Shown here one piece after another: positions 43,238 to 55,208 of a stretch of DNA of 64,000 nucleotides. Every line of letters begins with the position of its first letter. Within the stretch, counting starts at the first letter, position 1. Made by a program: the position numbers and the translations under genes. Where the stretch lies: assembly GCA_030998225.1 (NCBI GenBank), contig JAPYXD010000679.1, positions 1,178,001-1,242,000 on the forward strand, in the 5' to 3' direction. This DNA is from Diplolepis rosae. Lineage: Eukaryota; Arthropoda; Insecta; Hymenoptera; Diplolepididae. The notes beneath the pieces are model-generated. The model saw nothing but the letters and a program-made list of their open reading frames with translations, did no database searches and was not told the DNA's origin.

Positions 43238-45330
43238 AAAATGCAAGGGCTCTATGAATAGGCATCTTGCATGTTGCAAGACGGGTGCTCTATAAACGGG
43301 CTTATCCCAAGCTGAAAGAGGGGTACGCTGTAGACGCGTTTATCCCCATAAATGAAGAATGATGTATGTCCCAGGCAGCGGCGCTGGGTATGAGTCTACG
43401 AGTGTCTGAGAAGAGCAAATGAATTGAATGTAGGCGAATGAATGACCTCGCCACATGTCTGTGATAGACGCCACTTTGAATGCGAAATAAGAAGTTCCTG
43501 CGTGGTCCGGAGCGAAGAACTTTTCACTCTCGAAGAACTGGCGAGAGCGGGTGAGAAGCTTAAGATAAATAGGGCGCGGGGAAATGATGGAGTTCCAAAC
43601 GATATTCTCAAAGAGGTGATCGCGGGATTCCCGGAAATCCTCCTAGAAGCTTTTAACTCCTGTCTTCGGGAGAGGAGGCTCTTTGCCGACTGGAAGAAGC
43701 AGAGGTTGGTCCTGCTGAGAAAGAGCAACAAACCTCTGAAGGAGTCCTCATTCTATAGACCAATATTTCGTTTAGATACGATAAGGAAGCTCCTGGAGGA
43801 GTTAATTCTACAACGACTTCAGAGTCTCTTGGTTGGGGAGAACGGTCTTTTGGAGAAACAGTTCGGGTTCAGGAAAAGCAAGTCCACTGTGGATGCCATC
43901 CAAGCTATGGTATACATCGCCGCAAATGTACAAAGGGGAACTTGTAATCTGCATCGAGTCGATGCTGCAGAAGAAGGTTCCAGACTACCTGTTGCGGATG
44001 ATAGATGACTATCTAATCAACAGGTGGGTGATATATGAGGGCGACAAATGGTCTCTCAAAAGAAGACATGACATGTGGCGGTTCTCAGGGGTTGCAGGTA
44101 GGGTCACTTTTGGAACGTCATGTATGACGATTTTCTGCGCTTGGAACTACCTGATGAAACGAGCATCATCTGCTGCGCGGACGACCCACTTGTGTGTGCC
44201 GCTGAAGACGTCAGAATCCTTGAGCTGAGGATCGATGAAAGTCTGTGGTGGACAAAGCGTTGGTTGGATAGCAGAAGTCTGAAAATGGCCTCTGAAAAGA
44301 CCAAGGCTTTGCTGGTCACCGACAGGAGATCTTTTCAGTAACCGAGGATCGTTCTCGGAGAACATGAGGTTGAGTGGAAAACAAGCATCAAGTACCTAGG
44401 GGTGCAGTTGGATCGGAAGCTTAGCTTCGGCGAACACCTTCAGATCGCAACTGCCTAGGCCATCCAATGTGGAGCAAGCTTGGCTCGGCTCATGCCCAAG
44501 ATTGGTGGATCCAAGGAAGCAAAGAGAATACTGGTGGCGAGCCAGAGGAGACTGTTCTCAGCGCAGAGAAGTGTTGCGCTGAGAATAGTCTCAGCATATA
44601 GAACTGTGTCGATGAGTGCTGTGTTGGTCCTGGCGAGTGTTCCGCCAATGGATTTATTGGGGAAGTAGTGGCAGGAGACCTTTCAGCTCCATAAGAAGTT
44701 TACATGTATAACCGACCTACAGGAAATCGCTCGCGCGAAGGAGACCATCCGCAAGGATGGAAGGCACAGACTCGTCTAGAGATGGCAGACGAGATGGCAT
44801 GGTGCACAGACTGGGAGATGGACCTACCGTTTGATTTCGTAGATCGCCACCTGGCTGACCAGAAAGCACGGGGAGGTCGCTTTTTACTTGGCGTAAGCGC
44901 TCTCAGGCCATGGCTGTTTCAACGCGTACCTTAGGCGATTCAATCAAAGAGACGAGGAGACGTTTTTCTACTGCGATTATCCTGTGGATAATGTGGAGCA
45001 TGCACTCCTTGTCTGCGCCAAGTGGGGCGTGGCAAGGGAGACTGTTGGTCAGGCAGTTGGTGCCGAACTCACTCCTAAAAATATGGTATCTCTGATGTTC
45101 CAGTATGAATGGATTTGGATGCTCACCGAGTCATTCGTCACACTAGTGATGCAGACAAGAGAGCTCGATGGGCGTATGGAACAAAATAATGAGGAGGGCC
45201 AGTAGAAATCGCATCGGGGCTTACATCCCGGGTCACGCGTCCAGGGCGGACTGGGCCGCCGCGTCAGTAAAGGGAGAGACCCTTTTCCTCCCCCAGCTGG
45301 CACAGCTGATCGATTAAGCCTAGAAGGCAC
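43238..45330 (+). pseudogene. R1-like LINE with ORF1 and endonuclease deleted
   Basis: 43238-43430 matches the leader of the LINE at 49190 (GGCTCTAT, GGGTGC(T/G)CTATAAACGGG, GGCAGCGGCGCTG). It runs straight into reverse transcriptase at about 43490 (ELFTLEELARAGEKLKINRA, RGNDGVPNDIL, KQFGFRKSKST). A deletion near 43935 removes the first palm Asp motif; two frame changes follow. The active-site box reads CADD instead of YADD (about 44174-44185). The C-terminal region (ASLARLMPKIGGSKEAKR) continues with stops. The copy ends near 45330 without poly(A), at a miniature repeat. Confidence 0.85.
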
Positions 45331-45336
45331 ATTTTT

Positions 45337-45555
45337 CATAGCAACTGATAGCAACTATTTTGAGAATTTGATTTGATGTAACTGTATAGCTGGTCGAAAC
45401 TGTGATTTTCAACCCTACTTTTAAAGTTTCAACCCGCCCTACAAATACCAAAAATCAGATTTTCAAAAGAGATGCTATGAAAAATACAATGTTCCACGTA
45501 GTGATTTTATGCATTTGATTTTACATAACCTTATAGTTTATAGTTACATAGAGTG
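45337..45555. repeat. TTTTTCATAG miniature repeat, third copy
   Basis: Inner ends TTTTTCATAGCAACT (45337) and GAGATGCTATGAAAAA (to about 45484), then shared flank to about 45555. A further terminus-like TTGTTTCTCAGTGTGTA near 45715-45731 resembles 10469 in inverse orientation. Confidence 0.6.
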
Positions 45556-45862
45556 ACTGTGACTACATTACATAGTCGCCGTGACTACATTACTTAGTCA
45601 CGGTGAACACTTTTTAGTACTTATATACTGACGAGTCAACCATTGCTTGAATTCAACCACAAAAGGTAGTTGAAGACATTTTGAACTACGTATATCACGT
45701 GACTATGACCAGGATTGTTTCTCAGTGTGTACGAAAATGGTTGAAGACCAGTGTTATATTCAAGTAGTTAATGTAGAATGATAAACGTAAATATCAAATA
45801 GATAACATCATCTGATTAAGTAAATATACGTATAAGAGAGAAGTTTTATAAGAAAAACTCAC

Positions 45863-46008
45863 TTGTTGTTCAAGACGCTCGCAGTAGCATGAAGAACAAC
45901 AGGAAGAGCAGCTTGAATCAAACGTCACCTTGGGATGGTAGCTAAAATCTTCCTCAAAGATGGTGTGAGTTCATTGTGCAGATTTTGTACCAACACCTTT
46001 TCCATAGA
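45863..46008 (-). CDS. unc80: unc80 exon 3, containing an in-frame TGA
   Basis: Residues 46-94. Acceptor GTCAACAG precedes 46008; donor GTGAGT follows 45863. It reads SMEKVLVQNLHNELTPSLRK, then ILATIPR, stop, RLIQAALPVVLHATASVLNN. The vertebrate protein has SRWELVQAALPHVLH here, so the stop (TGA, 45925-45927, codon 73) stands where Trp (TGG) is expected. The rest of the exon is clean and in phase. Possible reasons: sequence error, nonsense allele, A-to-I RNA editing of UGA to a Trp codon, or readthrough (UGA followed by C). Confidence 0.88.
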
Positions 46009-46019
46009 CTGTTGACAAA

Positions 46020-47329
46020 GTGTGAAAAATGCCTTTTAACTACACTATTACTTTTCTGCATGCAACCTCTAAATTTCCAGTTTTTAATTGTGTAACAAAT
46101 TTGGAAAAATCAAAATTAGTTCAAAATTTGATTATTAAAATCTAATCGAATTCGATAAGTAGCTTTTTTAATCATGGAGGAACTCACCGTGCAAGCTTCT
46201 TTCATTTCCTACGTAAGTCCATTGCCATTGCATAAAATCAATTACATAATTTTTTAATCCCATGAAACAAAAACTGTATTATGATATTCTTGAAAAACAG
46301 TGTAATTTTTATCAACAGTACTTTGGAAAACATAGTTAGCAAATAAATCGTTCAAGAAGTCCAAATGTTGTTAAGGCCATATACCAACGGGACTACGTGA
46401 CTAAATTATAGACATGTTCATTCATCCCTGTAAAATATTTTTTGAGTTCGAAAAATTATCTTTTTGTAAATTTATCAAATATAATATAATAAAAAAAAGT
46501 GCCTGTCAGCTTCGTTTCAACAAAAACTTTACAAACATTTTTTCTCAGAAACACTAGAAGAGGTGTTGGTAATCAAATGCAGTTAACTGTACACTGTTTA
46601 TAATGTTATTAATTTTAATGGACATTAATATACAAGTGGCCGATTAAAATTAATATTTTAGTATATTATGAAAAATTAATATACATTCATGTTAAATTTA
46701 ATAACTTTTCAATAAAAATATAATAAAATTAACAGAAATTATTAAAATATATACACTTGTGTAGTAAAATTCAAATAAAACTTTGTATTTCTTAAAACGT
46801 AAGTATTTTAAATTTAATATAAATTACTGGAAAAACTTCCATTGCATGTGATGAAAGTTTAATACAGAAATTTTTAACAGTGTGAATATTTTTGCGAATT
46901 TTTCACTAAAGTGAAAATTATAGTTGTTTTATATTGCATTCTATTATATTTTGCTAATTTTGACAAACACGTTTTGTCATCCACAAAAGATATCTTACCG
47001 AATTTTTCACTGATATTTAATCACGTGGTTCGATTGTATGGCTTTAGCAAGTTGTAAAAATAAAAAATTCAATAAAAAGTGTTGCCAGTACGAAAAGTAT
47101 AATGATAAGCGGTAAAAAATAGAACAAATCAGTTGACTGACAAATTTAATATCTAAGCAGTAATACGACAAATTTTTGAACTATATTGAATATTTTTTTT
47201 AATTATTAATATTTTATTTTATTTCATTAATTCAACTGAATGTTTTTTGGGAAAAGTGAAATTCTTAATACATAATAGGCTTTAGAAAATTACTATCCAT
47301 ATGAAGAATATCTAAATGTATACGTATTA
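46020..47329. other. Intron 2 spacer
   Basis: AT-rich; no gene or clear element. Confidence 0.45.
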
Positions 47330-47584
47330 AATAGTTCATTAAACTTTACTCAACTTTTCGGCTAAGTTGGGACATATGGCCAAGCTCGAGATTATTCAAT
47401 ATTATTGTAATACTTTGTGACGTACAAAATGTTGAAGAATGCATCACAGTTCGGTAAACTTCAAAAACCTAGATTGAAGTTTCGAAATTCACATTATAAA
47501 TTATGACAATAATATTAAATACTTTCCAACTTGTTCATATGTCTCAACTTTGCTGCAAAGTTGAGTAAAGTTTCTCGAACTATT
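47330..47584. repeat. Foldback miniature element, about 75-bp arms
   Basis: AAACTTTACTCAACTTT near 47341 pairs with its complement AAAGTTGAGTAAAGTTT near 47556, extending inward over (G/A)ACATATG to AATATTATTGT and outward to ATAGTTC/GAACTAT. Confidence 0.75.
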
Positions 47585-47751
47585 TTTCTCTGTGTAGATT
47601 TTATGTGAAAACCAAAGTTGACTTTCGAGTGGAATGCACTTAGATTTCCACTTGAAATTTTGAAAAATGGCAGTGTTTATCCTTTCAATTTCACGTGATT
47701 TACGACGTGCATTTGACACTTTGTCGTTTCCAAAAGATTTTTCCCAATATA

Positions 47752-48582
47752 CATTCTGTCAAAAAAGTACCGGGAATTAATCATTCAAAAAGCCCGCTTA
47801 CAGAGATGGTCAAAAACCTTTCTGACGTTAAGTTGGTACCACTGTCCTCTATACTGAGACGTGGAGTTCGAGCGCGATCTGTCATTTAGTTCGCTCACAG
47901 TGCTTGATGTTGTCAGTTTATCTCAAGTGTGTCTCGCGATTTTTCTAATGGATAAGAATATGTAATCGCTGAAAATGTTACAGAAGGCTTATGGTGAATC
48001 GACTTTATCAAAAACACGTGCATATGAGTGGTACAATGCATTCAAAAACGGTCGATCTGTGGTGGAAGATTTGCCTCGCTCTGATCGGCCATCAACGTCT
48101 TTAACTGAAGTTAACATCGCTGAAGTGAAGGAAATGGTGACTGAAAATCGTCATTTAAGTTTAAGAGAGATAGCCGTTGAACTTTCTGTGTCTCACGAAT
48201 CAATTCGTACCATTTAAAACGATTGTTTGGACATGAAACCCGTTGCTGCTCGACTAGTTCCGAAAAATCTGAATTTTCTTTAAAAACTCAACCATACCAC
48301 CGTGAATACCACCGTATTCACCTGCTATGGCTCCGACCGACTTTTTTCCCTTTCCAAAACTAAAATTACCACTCCGAGGCACCCATTTTCAGTTAATAGA
48401 AGACATAAAAGAGAATTCGCGGCGAAAACTGGAGTCGATTCCAGAAAATGCGTTTAAAAAATGTTTTGATTATTAGATTATTCGTTGGAAAAAATGAATT
48501 ATTTCGGGAGGGTCCCACTTTGAAGGCGATAAAATAAATTTAGATAAATAATAAATAGTTCGTGTACTTTTTTGACATAATG
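47752..48582 (+). mobile_element. Internally deleted mariner element
   Basis: 831 bp between TA at 47750-47751 and 48583-48584. Ends CATT(C/A)TGTCAAAAAAGTAC. From about 47949 the transposase start (MDKNM, a stop, then LQKAYGESTLSKTRAYEWYN and DLPRSDRPSTS) is followed after a deletion by the C-terminal part (PPYSPAMAPTDFFPFPKLKL, IPENAFKKCFDY). The first two catalytic aspartates are gone. Confidence 0.88.
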
Positions 48583-48584
48583 TA

Positions 48585-49189
48585 TAAATCCACATGGAAA
48601 TCAACGCCAATACCCACAAAGAAGTCTTGTTTTGAATTCTTATGTTAAATTCCTCGTGGAATCTACATGGATATTTTCAATAGGCTTGATATTTTGATAT
48701 CATTATACAACAATAATGTTACCTAAAACAAATATTACCATCCCATAGTAATATTATTATTTAATTTCCTTAGAAAAATATTCCTCATTCAATCAATTTT
48801 CTGCCTTCTACAAAATGAATTAAATTATATTACAATAATAATTTTATATAATTCATTACATTAGCATGTAATGTAAAATGAATAAAAGCGTTCAAATAGA
48901 ACAAGCATTATAATATTTTCAGCATTTTCATGTAAACGTTTAAAAAAAAAAAAAAATTTTTCCGATCGAGCGTGAAACAATTGTGTTTTTAAAATAACGA
49001 ATAAATCAATTGATATAATAGAGGAAAGATACTCACAGAAATGGTCGTTCTTAAGAAAACTTTTCGTTCGTCCCGATCTTTACATAATTCGGGAAACACT
49101 TTTCATTCGTTTTAAATTTTTTGATCGCCAAAAACGAGCGCAAAACCTAACCAAACTTTTCTTTTTCTTTTTATTTTCTGCATGTCACG
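48585..49189. other. Intron 2 spacer
   Basis: AT-rich; no supported feature. Confidence 0.4.
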
Positions 49190-50515
49190 TGGTCACGTTG
49201 TTATTATGATGTGCAATACTTGGCTGCGCCTCCCCTTTGGACTGGTACCTTGACGAAGTTCTTCTCTTGGCAATGCCAAGAAAGGACGGGTGGGGAGGCT
49301 TAGCAGACGGCGCTCGGGCCATGGAGGTCGCAGTGTCCCGATAAATCGGTGATCAAATGCAGAAGGCTCTATAGACGGGCATCTTCCCATTGCGTGAAGG
49401 GTGCGCTATAAACGGGTTTATCCCAGGTTGAAAGCGGGGAATGCTATGGACGCGTCTATACCTATGCATGGAGGAGGATGCCCGAGGCAGCGGCGCTGAG
49501 AATGAGTCTGCGAGTGCCTGCGAGAAATGAGTGAACTTGATGAATGTCAGCAGCGCATGATTATGATCCTCCGAATGTAAGAGAAGACTCTATAGAGTTC
49601 TTCGACGCTGAGTGGAGTCTTCACCAGCCCACGAGCAGGCGAGGCTGCTGTGAGCCTAGCTCTGCCGAGGTGGTGTGCCATGCGGGATCAGAAGCCAGCC
49701 CCTTCGGGACCTTGATCAGGTAGTGGGTAGTGAACATTGGCGTCAGAGCCTGTGTTGCTTCGAGCGAGTCCGGTCTGACCGTGTATTCTGGAACCGCCTA
49801 AGCGGATGTTGGGCGTCAGGGAACTGGGGTAGGACTTCCGTTCGAGGGTACACCCGTTCCCAACTATTCCTACCCACTCCTCTACGCACGATGCACTGGT
49901 GAAAAAATTTATGTATTTAAAGGAGAAAACTGTGGGGAAAGTTAACTTGAGTGCTTCTTCAGGAGCTAAAGGATGGAAGTACGTCCTTCAGCTCCTGAAG
50001 GAGCGAAACGAAAAAACGGAGAGGTTGGCGAGGGCTCTCAGCATCGTTCAACAGGGTATGCTGAGAAGCAACCCTCGCCACGTTACAGACAGTGTGAATG
50101 AGGCTACTGAAGTGTTGGGCGGAGTGCTCAACACCCATAAGTGCCGTCTTGAAAGCGTGGTGGAAATCCAAAAGAGATAACGTTCGGCGTCTCTGGTAGA
50201 TATCCCAAAAACCAGGTTAATGGTGAAAAGAGGGCAGCCTCCCCTCCCTCAGGAAAAAACTCCTAAGGGAGGGAAAAACGGCCCATCACCCTCGTATGCT
50301 TAGGTGGCCAAGAGCCAGTCCCCGACTGAAGAAGGGGACGCAAGTGGTCACGAAGAAGAGCAGGAAAAAAAAAGAGAAAAAGGAGAGGAAGGCGAAGGAC
50401 CCTGTGAAAAAAGCACAGGGAACTGTCGCCAAACCGAGGTTGAAGCGCTCCATGCCCACCAGGTCGGGCGACGCCATCAAGGTTCCGAAAATTGGCTACA
50501 CAATAGGCATGTTAA
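49190..50515 (+). pseudogene. R1-like LINE, 5' fragment with leader and ORF1 start
   Basis: About 700 bp of GC-richer leader, sharing blocks with 43238-43430, precedes an ORF1 front part. 49911-50180 is charged and helix-like (SSGAKGWKYVLQLLKERNEK); after a frame change, 50296-50500 is basic (KKSRKKKEKKERKAKDPVKK) with a following RSGDAIKVPK. The copy ends near 50515, before the zinc knuckles. GC content is clearly above the surroundings. Confidence 0.75.
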
Positions 50516-50559
50516 GTAGGCAGCAGCCGCATAAATCTGACACGCAGGGATATGACTGA

Positions 50560-51590
50560 GTCAGATTTATTTTCAAGAAATTTGAATCAGATTAATTCAG
50601 AATTATTAGGAATGGCTCGAAATAGTTCTAATTCGTTCAGATTAGACTCCAATCCGAAAATTTTGCCAAGATTGGTTATGTTCTATGAAATTCCTCTGAT
50701 AATAATAGGTTTTAGAAGGGTTACTCTGATAGACTGGTTCGGCAATATTAGCCATTCGGTTTAGAGGTGTACAAAAAGATACGATTCGATTTTCGATCCG
50801 ATAATGGCCTCCGTTGAATATCGAAAATTCGACATCCAAAGCCCCTCCATCCAATATTGAACATTCGATCAGCGCAGGATGTAGTTTGAAATTTTTAATC
50901 AGACATTACACAATATACATACATTGTATGATTGTATTTTAATTTTATATCGTCATAGACGAAATAATTAATTTTTTTCAGTCTTATGCGACGCATTTAG
51001 AGACTATAGTCTATCAATTAAAAAAGTGAATTAATTGGATTTATTAATTAAAATTTAACAAATTTTAAATATTTGTTTATTGAAATATGTATAATAACTA
51101 TTAATGAAAATCAAAAAGCCCATTTAAAAAAATTTTGTTCAACTCAAGATTTTTAAAGAGGTTGTGTTCTATTGATACAAAGATATGGAAGTTGAGCATT
51201 ATTAATCGAATCGTTTGGGCTAAGGATCAACAGTTTCTGGGTTTAGCATACGAAAAATGTAAGTATAAAAAGTTTTAAAATTGGTTAATATCTTCTGTTC
51301 ACATTTTTTATTTGAAAATTTTTTGAAATTCCTATTGGTTGAAAAATTTCAGCAAATTTTGTGTATTTATAGTTTTTGATAGTTTTTGAATTGTAAATTC
51401 AAAAAATTTTGCTGATTGCGAAGCCCAGACCAGATATGCCATTACATGCGGAGCCAGAGCCTAGTTTTAGCCTCGACAAAATTTATGCTCTTAAATAAAA
51501 GTCACTAAGGGACTTTTTTTACTTTTAAATCTTTTTCAATTCCAAAAAAATTATTTTTCAATTATAAAAATTTTTGAGCACATAAACATC
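50560..51590. other. Intron 2 spacer
   Basis: AT-rich. GACAAAATTTATGCTCT near 51476 recurs near 55778, hinting at an old shared repeat. Confidence 0.35.
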
Positions 51591-51593
51591 CCT

Positions 51594-51950
51594 GGCGGAC
51601 CCGGTTGAGAGAACGGTCATAGAATACTCTGACCCTTCTCTGGCTGTTCTCTGACCGTTCTATGACCTGGCATTATTATGGCTAAGAACGATAAAAAAAC
51701 ATTTAAAACATTGCAATTATGATTCTGCGATCAAATTTGAATTAGCAGCTGTAGAAATAAATACAATAATTTTATAATTCAGAGATAAAAACTAGAAAAA
51801 CATCGTATACCTGTCATTGAAGGCAGTTCAGTGGTTCACAATTGGCGGAACGTCTCCACCGTGAAGGTTTGCTATTGGTGTAGACGTTCCGCAAATGGTG
51901 AACCACTGCACTGCCTTCAATTCTGTGGGCGCTGATTACGAATTCATCAC
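51594..51950. repeat. CCCTGGCGGACC-type foldback element, truncated copy
   Basis: The left end is CCCTGGCGGACCCGGTTGAG, with tandem (C/T)TCTGACCGTTC-like motifs, the left arm, and the central GAAGGCAGTTCAGTGGTTCA with its inverted partner near 51897. The right arm is missing. Confidence 0.75.
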
Positions 51951-52270
51951 AATATTTCCGGAATTGACGATAGGTCATCTAGTATAACGGATGAAAAATA
52001 AATCATTTGGAATTTCCGTTTCCACCACACTTGCGTTGAATAATCAAGTTTCATTAGATTCACTGTTCAAATCTCTGTTACTTATCATTAATGAATATCT
52101 CAAACATTAAGATTTATTGTTTTCGCATTCGAGAGAACATTGACAATAAAATATATTTGAAGTTTTTATGAATATTACTTTCAGATGATGCAAATAAGAT
52201 GTGCAAATAAGTTTCCGCCATTTTTTATCAAAAATAGAGCATTTGTTGTGAAAGAACGGAACCTTATGTT

Positions 52271-52572
52271 TTATTCCAAGTATTGTCCATCGCTTGCCAC
52301 TACTTTTTCGCATCTTTCGAATCTTGATTCAATAATGCTTAGAATTTCGCGTCTTCGTACACTTTCGGCCTTCCGCTACGTTTTTTGTCTTCGATGTCAA
52401 ATTCACCGTTCTTAAACGTTTGAAACCTCTCACGGCAACTTCTCTCGCTTAAGGCAGCCTCACAATATGTTTCTACAAGCAATCAATCCGCCTCAACTGC
52501 GTATTTCTTCAAATTGAAGAAGTAAATCAGAAGTTTCCGCAAATGATGCTTACTCGGCTCAAAACTCGACAT
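52271..52572 (-). pseudogene. Short mariner relic (N terminus joined to last residues)
   Basis: From ATG at 52572: MSSFEPSKHHLRKLLIYFFN, then ALSERSCRERFQTFKNGEFD and RSGRPKVYEDAKF, with stops, followed directly by the extreme C terminus VVASDGQYLE ending at 52271. The whole catalytic core is deleted. It is the same subgroup as the mariner at 60598-61883, which ends VIASGGQYFE. Confidence 0.85.
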
Positions 52573-52699
52573 ATTCGCACAAAAAATAATATATTACACG
52601 AATAAAAATTCACTAATATTTCAAGGTTATGTTGTTGACAGATGCCCAACCTTACGACCATTGAGAATAGACATAAGGAGATCAAAGTAATGTAACTAA

Positions 52700-53972
52700 A
52701 AATAAACATCATTTTGTCAGAAGTACATTGATTGAGTACAATAACACATCCATCGGATTTACCGAAATTTATACATAATTGACCTAAGATGCGACTGCAA
52801 AACGCTAAGATTTTTCATGCATTCAAAATGAGCCTACTGACAGAGCAAAATCTGAAGCATAACAGATCATTCGTATTGAGACCTTCCATTCCCTTACAAC
52901 CTCTCAATTACAGCTGCATAGTGCATGCATCAAACGTAGCATTCTGAAAGATGCATTTAGGCTGCTTTTTTGCGCCACGCCATTATAAGGCGACACAGCA
53001 TATGATGCTCAAATAACATGTGGGAATATTTGTTGGGTTGGTATAGAATATATTTGGCCAACAAGTTGATGGCACCAATGAAAATTTATTTTCAGGCTAC
53101 TTAGCGAAGTTGAAAATGAACATTGAGTAATGCTTCGACAAAAATTATTAACAATAATGCAAAATCCTAACCTTCGTTTTTTTTTTAGTAATAAGGAAAT
53201 GAACCTCAAATGCCTCACTGACATCACGAACCAAACAAACAAAAATTCTCGGGTTAACGATTTTCTGATGAAAATGATCGGAACACAGAAAAATGTTGTA
53301 AAAACCAAAAGAAGTAGAATAATATTACAAAATAAAAGCAATTTATCCGAATACCACTTGGCACGTGATACAATAAAACCTAACATTCAACGAAATGGAG
53401 GTATTCTTTCTGTAATCCCAAAAATGTATTCCGCAATTTTCAGCCATCGATAATATTTTCGAAGAATTCACGCGTATAAATATTACGTAAACCCTAAAGA
53501 TTTTTTTTACGAATTTCGAATTCTGTATTTGTAATATAATGCGCAGCGATGAAATTTTCTCTTCACAGTTATTAGGCAAATTTCGGAGAAACTTGCTGTC
53601 ACACAATACAATACAAAAGTCTCAATAATGCATAAATATGAAAGTAAATCTCGAATCACTGTTAAGTCTGTAATGATTGAAACATCCTATACGAATTCAC
53701 CCACTCCAACGCATGACACTGTGATGTTGCCTCTATTGACAGAAGTCTGCAGCGTCTGTAATGACTGACTGAATGCTTATTCGTGGCAGAATCGTATTCA
53801 ACACGTGATTGCGGAAAAACGCGACAAGATGTGACCCCATATTTCTCTGTTATTCCGGCATGACATTTTAACGCGTTAATCACACGTAAATGCACAATGA
53901 ATAGTACACTGGAAATACTCAACAAATCTTTTTCGTGTATAAACACAAATATGTATCAATCATTGATACATA
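52700..53972. other. Intron 2 spacer
   Basis: AT-rich with several unrelated short open frames; none shows a recognisable motif. Confidence 0.4.
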
Positions 53973-53974
53973 TA

Positions 53975-54368
53975 CAGTAAAACCTCATTTATCGGGACAC
54001 TCATTTATCGGGATCTCGCAACCTCATTTATGAGGACATTTTGTTTCTCCTCCAGCCACCACTCCTTGTACATAGTGACATAGTGACAGTTTCCAGATGT
54101 TTCATTTGCAGGAGTTTTATTATGTCAATTTTTTTACGTACCTTCGTTTGTATTTCTATCTTTATTTTCCATCATGAAAAACCAAATAAATTTACACAAT
54201 TTGCAAATACATTACAACTTATGTACATAACCATTGCTAAATGTCAACATACAACAAGAGTCATGGCAACCCACCATGAGACTGTAGGTGGTAGTGGGGA
54301 GCCCCTCCAAATCCCGATAAACGAGGTGTTTACATTTCAAGGGCGTCCCGATAAATGAGGTTTTACTG
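53975..54368. mobile_element. pogo/Tigger-like miniature element
   Basis: 394 bp with perfect 24-bp terminal inverted repeats starting CAGTAAAACCTCATTTATCG, flanked by TA at 53973-53974 and 54369-54370. The motif CTCATTTATCGGGA is repeated just inside the left end, and ATCCCGATAAACGAGG just inside the right. CAGT ends plus TA target fit pogo/Tigger. Confidence 0.85.
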
Positions 54369-54370
54369 TA

Positions 54371-55208
54371 AGTCTCTCATTTCAATTGGCGACATGTTGA
54401 GCTTAATCTTTTGCTATCGGGGTCAACAGAACAGAATTTTTTTTCTGTAGTTTTTTGTTTGTTTTTCTCACGGTTTGTTTTCTAGTGTTCTGTTGAGGTG
54501 TGGTGATTTTGGTCCAAATTTGGTTGTGTTTTTTGTGTTTTGAGGATTCGATTGGTTTCGAATCCTTGAAATTTTTAATTGTGCTTTTGTTTGGACATTA
54601 AGAGGAATCCGGGTTAGTGGTGATACGGGTTCAGGTTTAAAACTCTTTGGGTACTCATGGTTTATACCTTTTCATGCATGCAGGTTGTCATGGTAACATT
54701 TTATATTAATAAATTCTGTTTTTTGTTCTTTAATTATATTCATGTATTAAAACACAATAGTGTATTCACGTAATCGACACATTACTTTACAATCTCATCA
54801 TACACTTTTTTTAAACAACCTCAAACATACTACTCATGTAAAAAAATGCACCAACGCTTACAATATTATACTTTAAATAATAGTTTCAAATAAAAAATGT
54901 TCAAAAACATTTACAAATGTTAACTTTAATTTGCGGTTATGTTAGAATATTTTGAGCTAACGGGAGGAAGCGGCCATTATTTTACGCCACTTGCATTCGC
55001 GCCATCAATCGGGAAGTTCTTGTACCTTTTCCATGTACTTCCGACAAAAACGTGTTCAACTTTTGTGAAGTTCATGCATAAGAGATTGGTCTCCGTATGC
55101 CTATTCTCCATGCTTACGACAGTGACGTTTTACACTTGTCAATTTCAACCAAAACTTACCGGTGGCGCCAACTTTTGTCAAACGACGGAAACTTATTTGT
55201 ACACCGGA
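54371..55208. other. Intron 2 spacer
   Basis: A plus-strand open frame at 54939-55211 shows no family resemblance; the rest is AT-rich. Confidence 0.35.
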
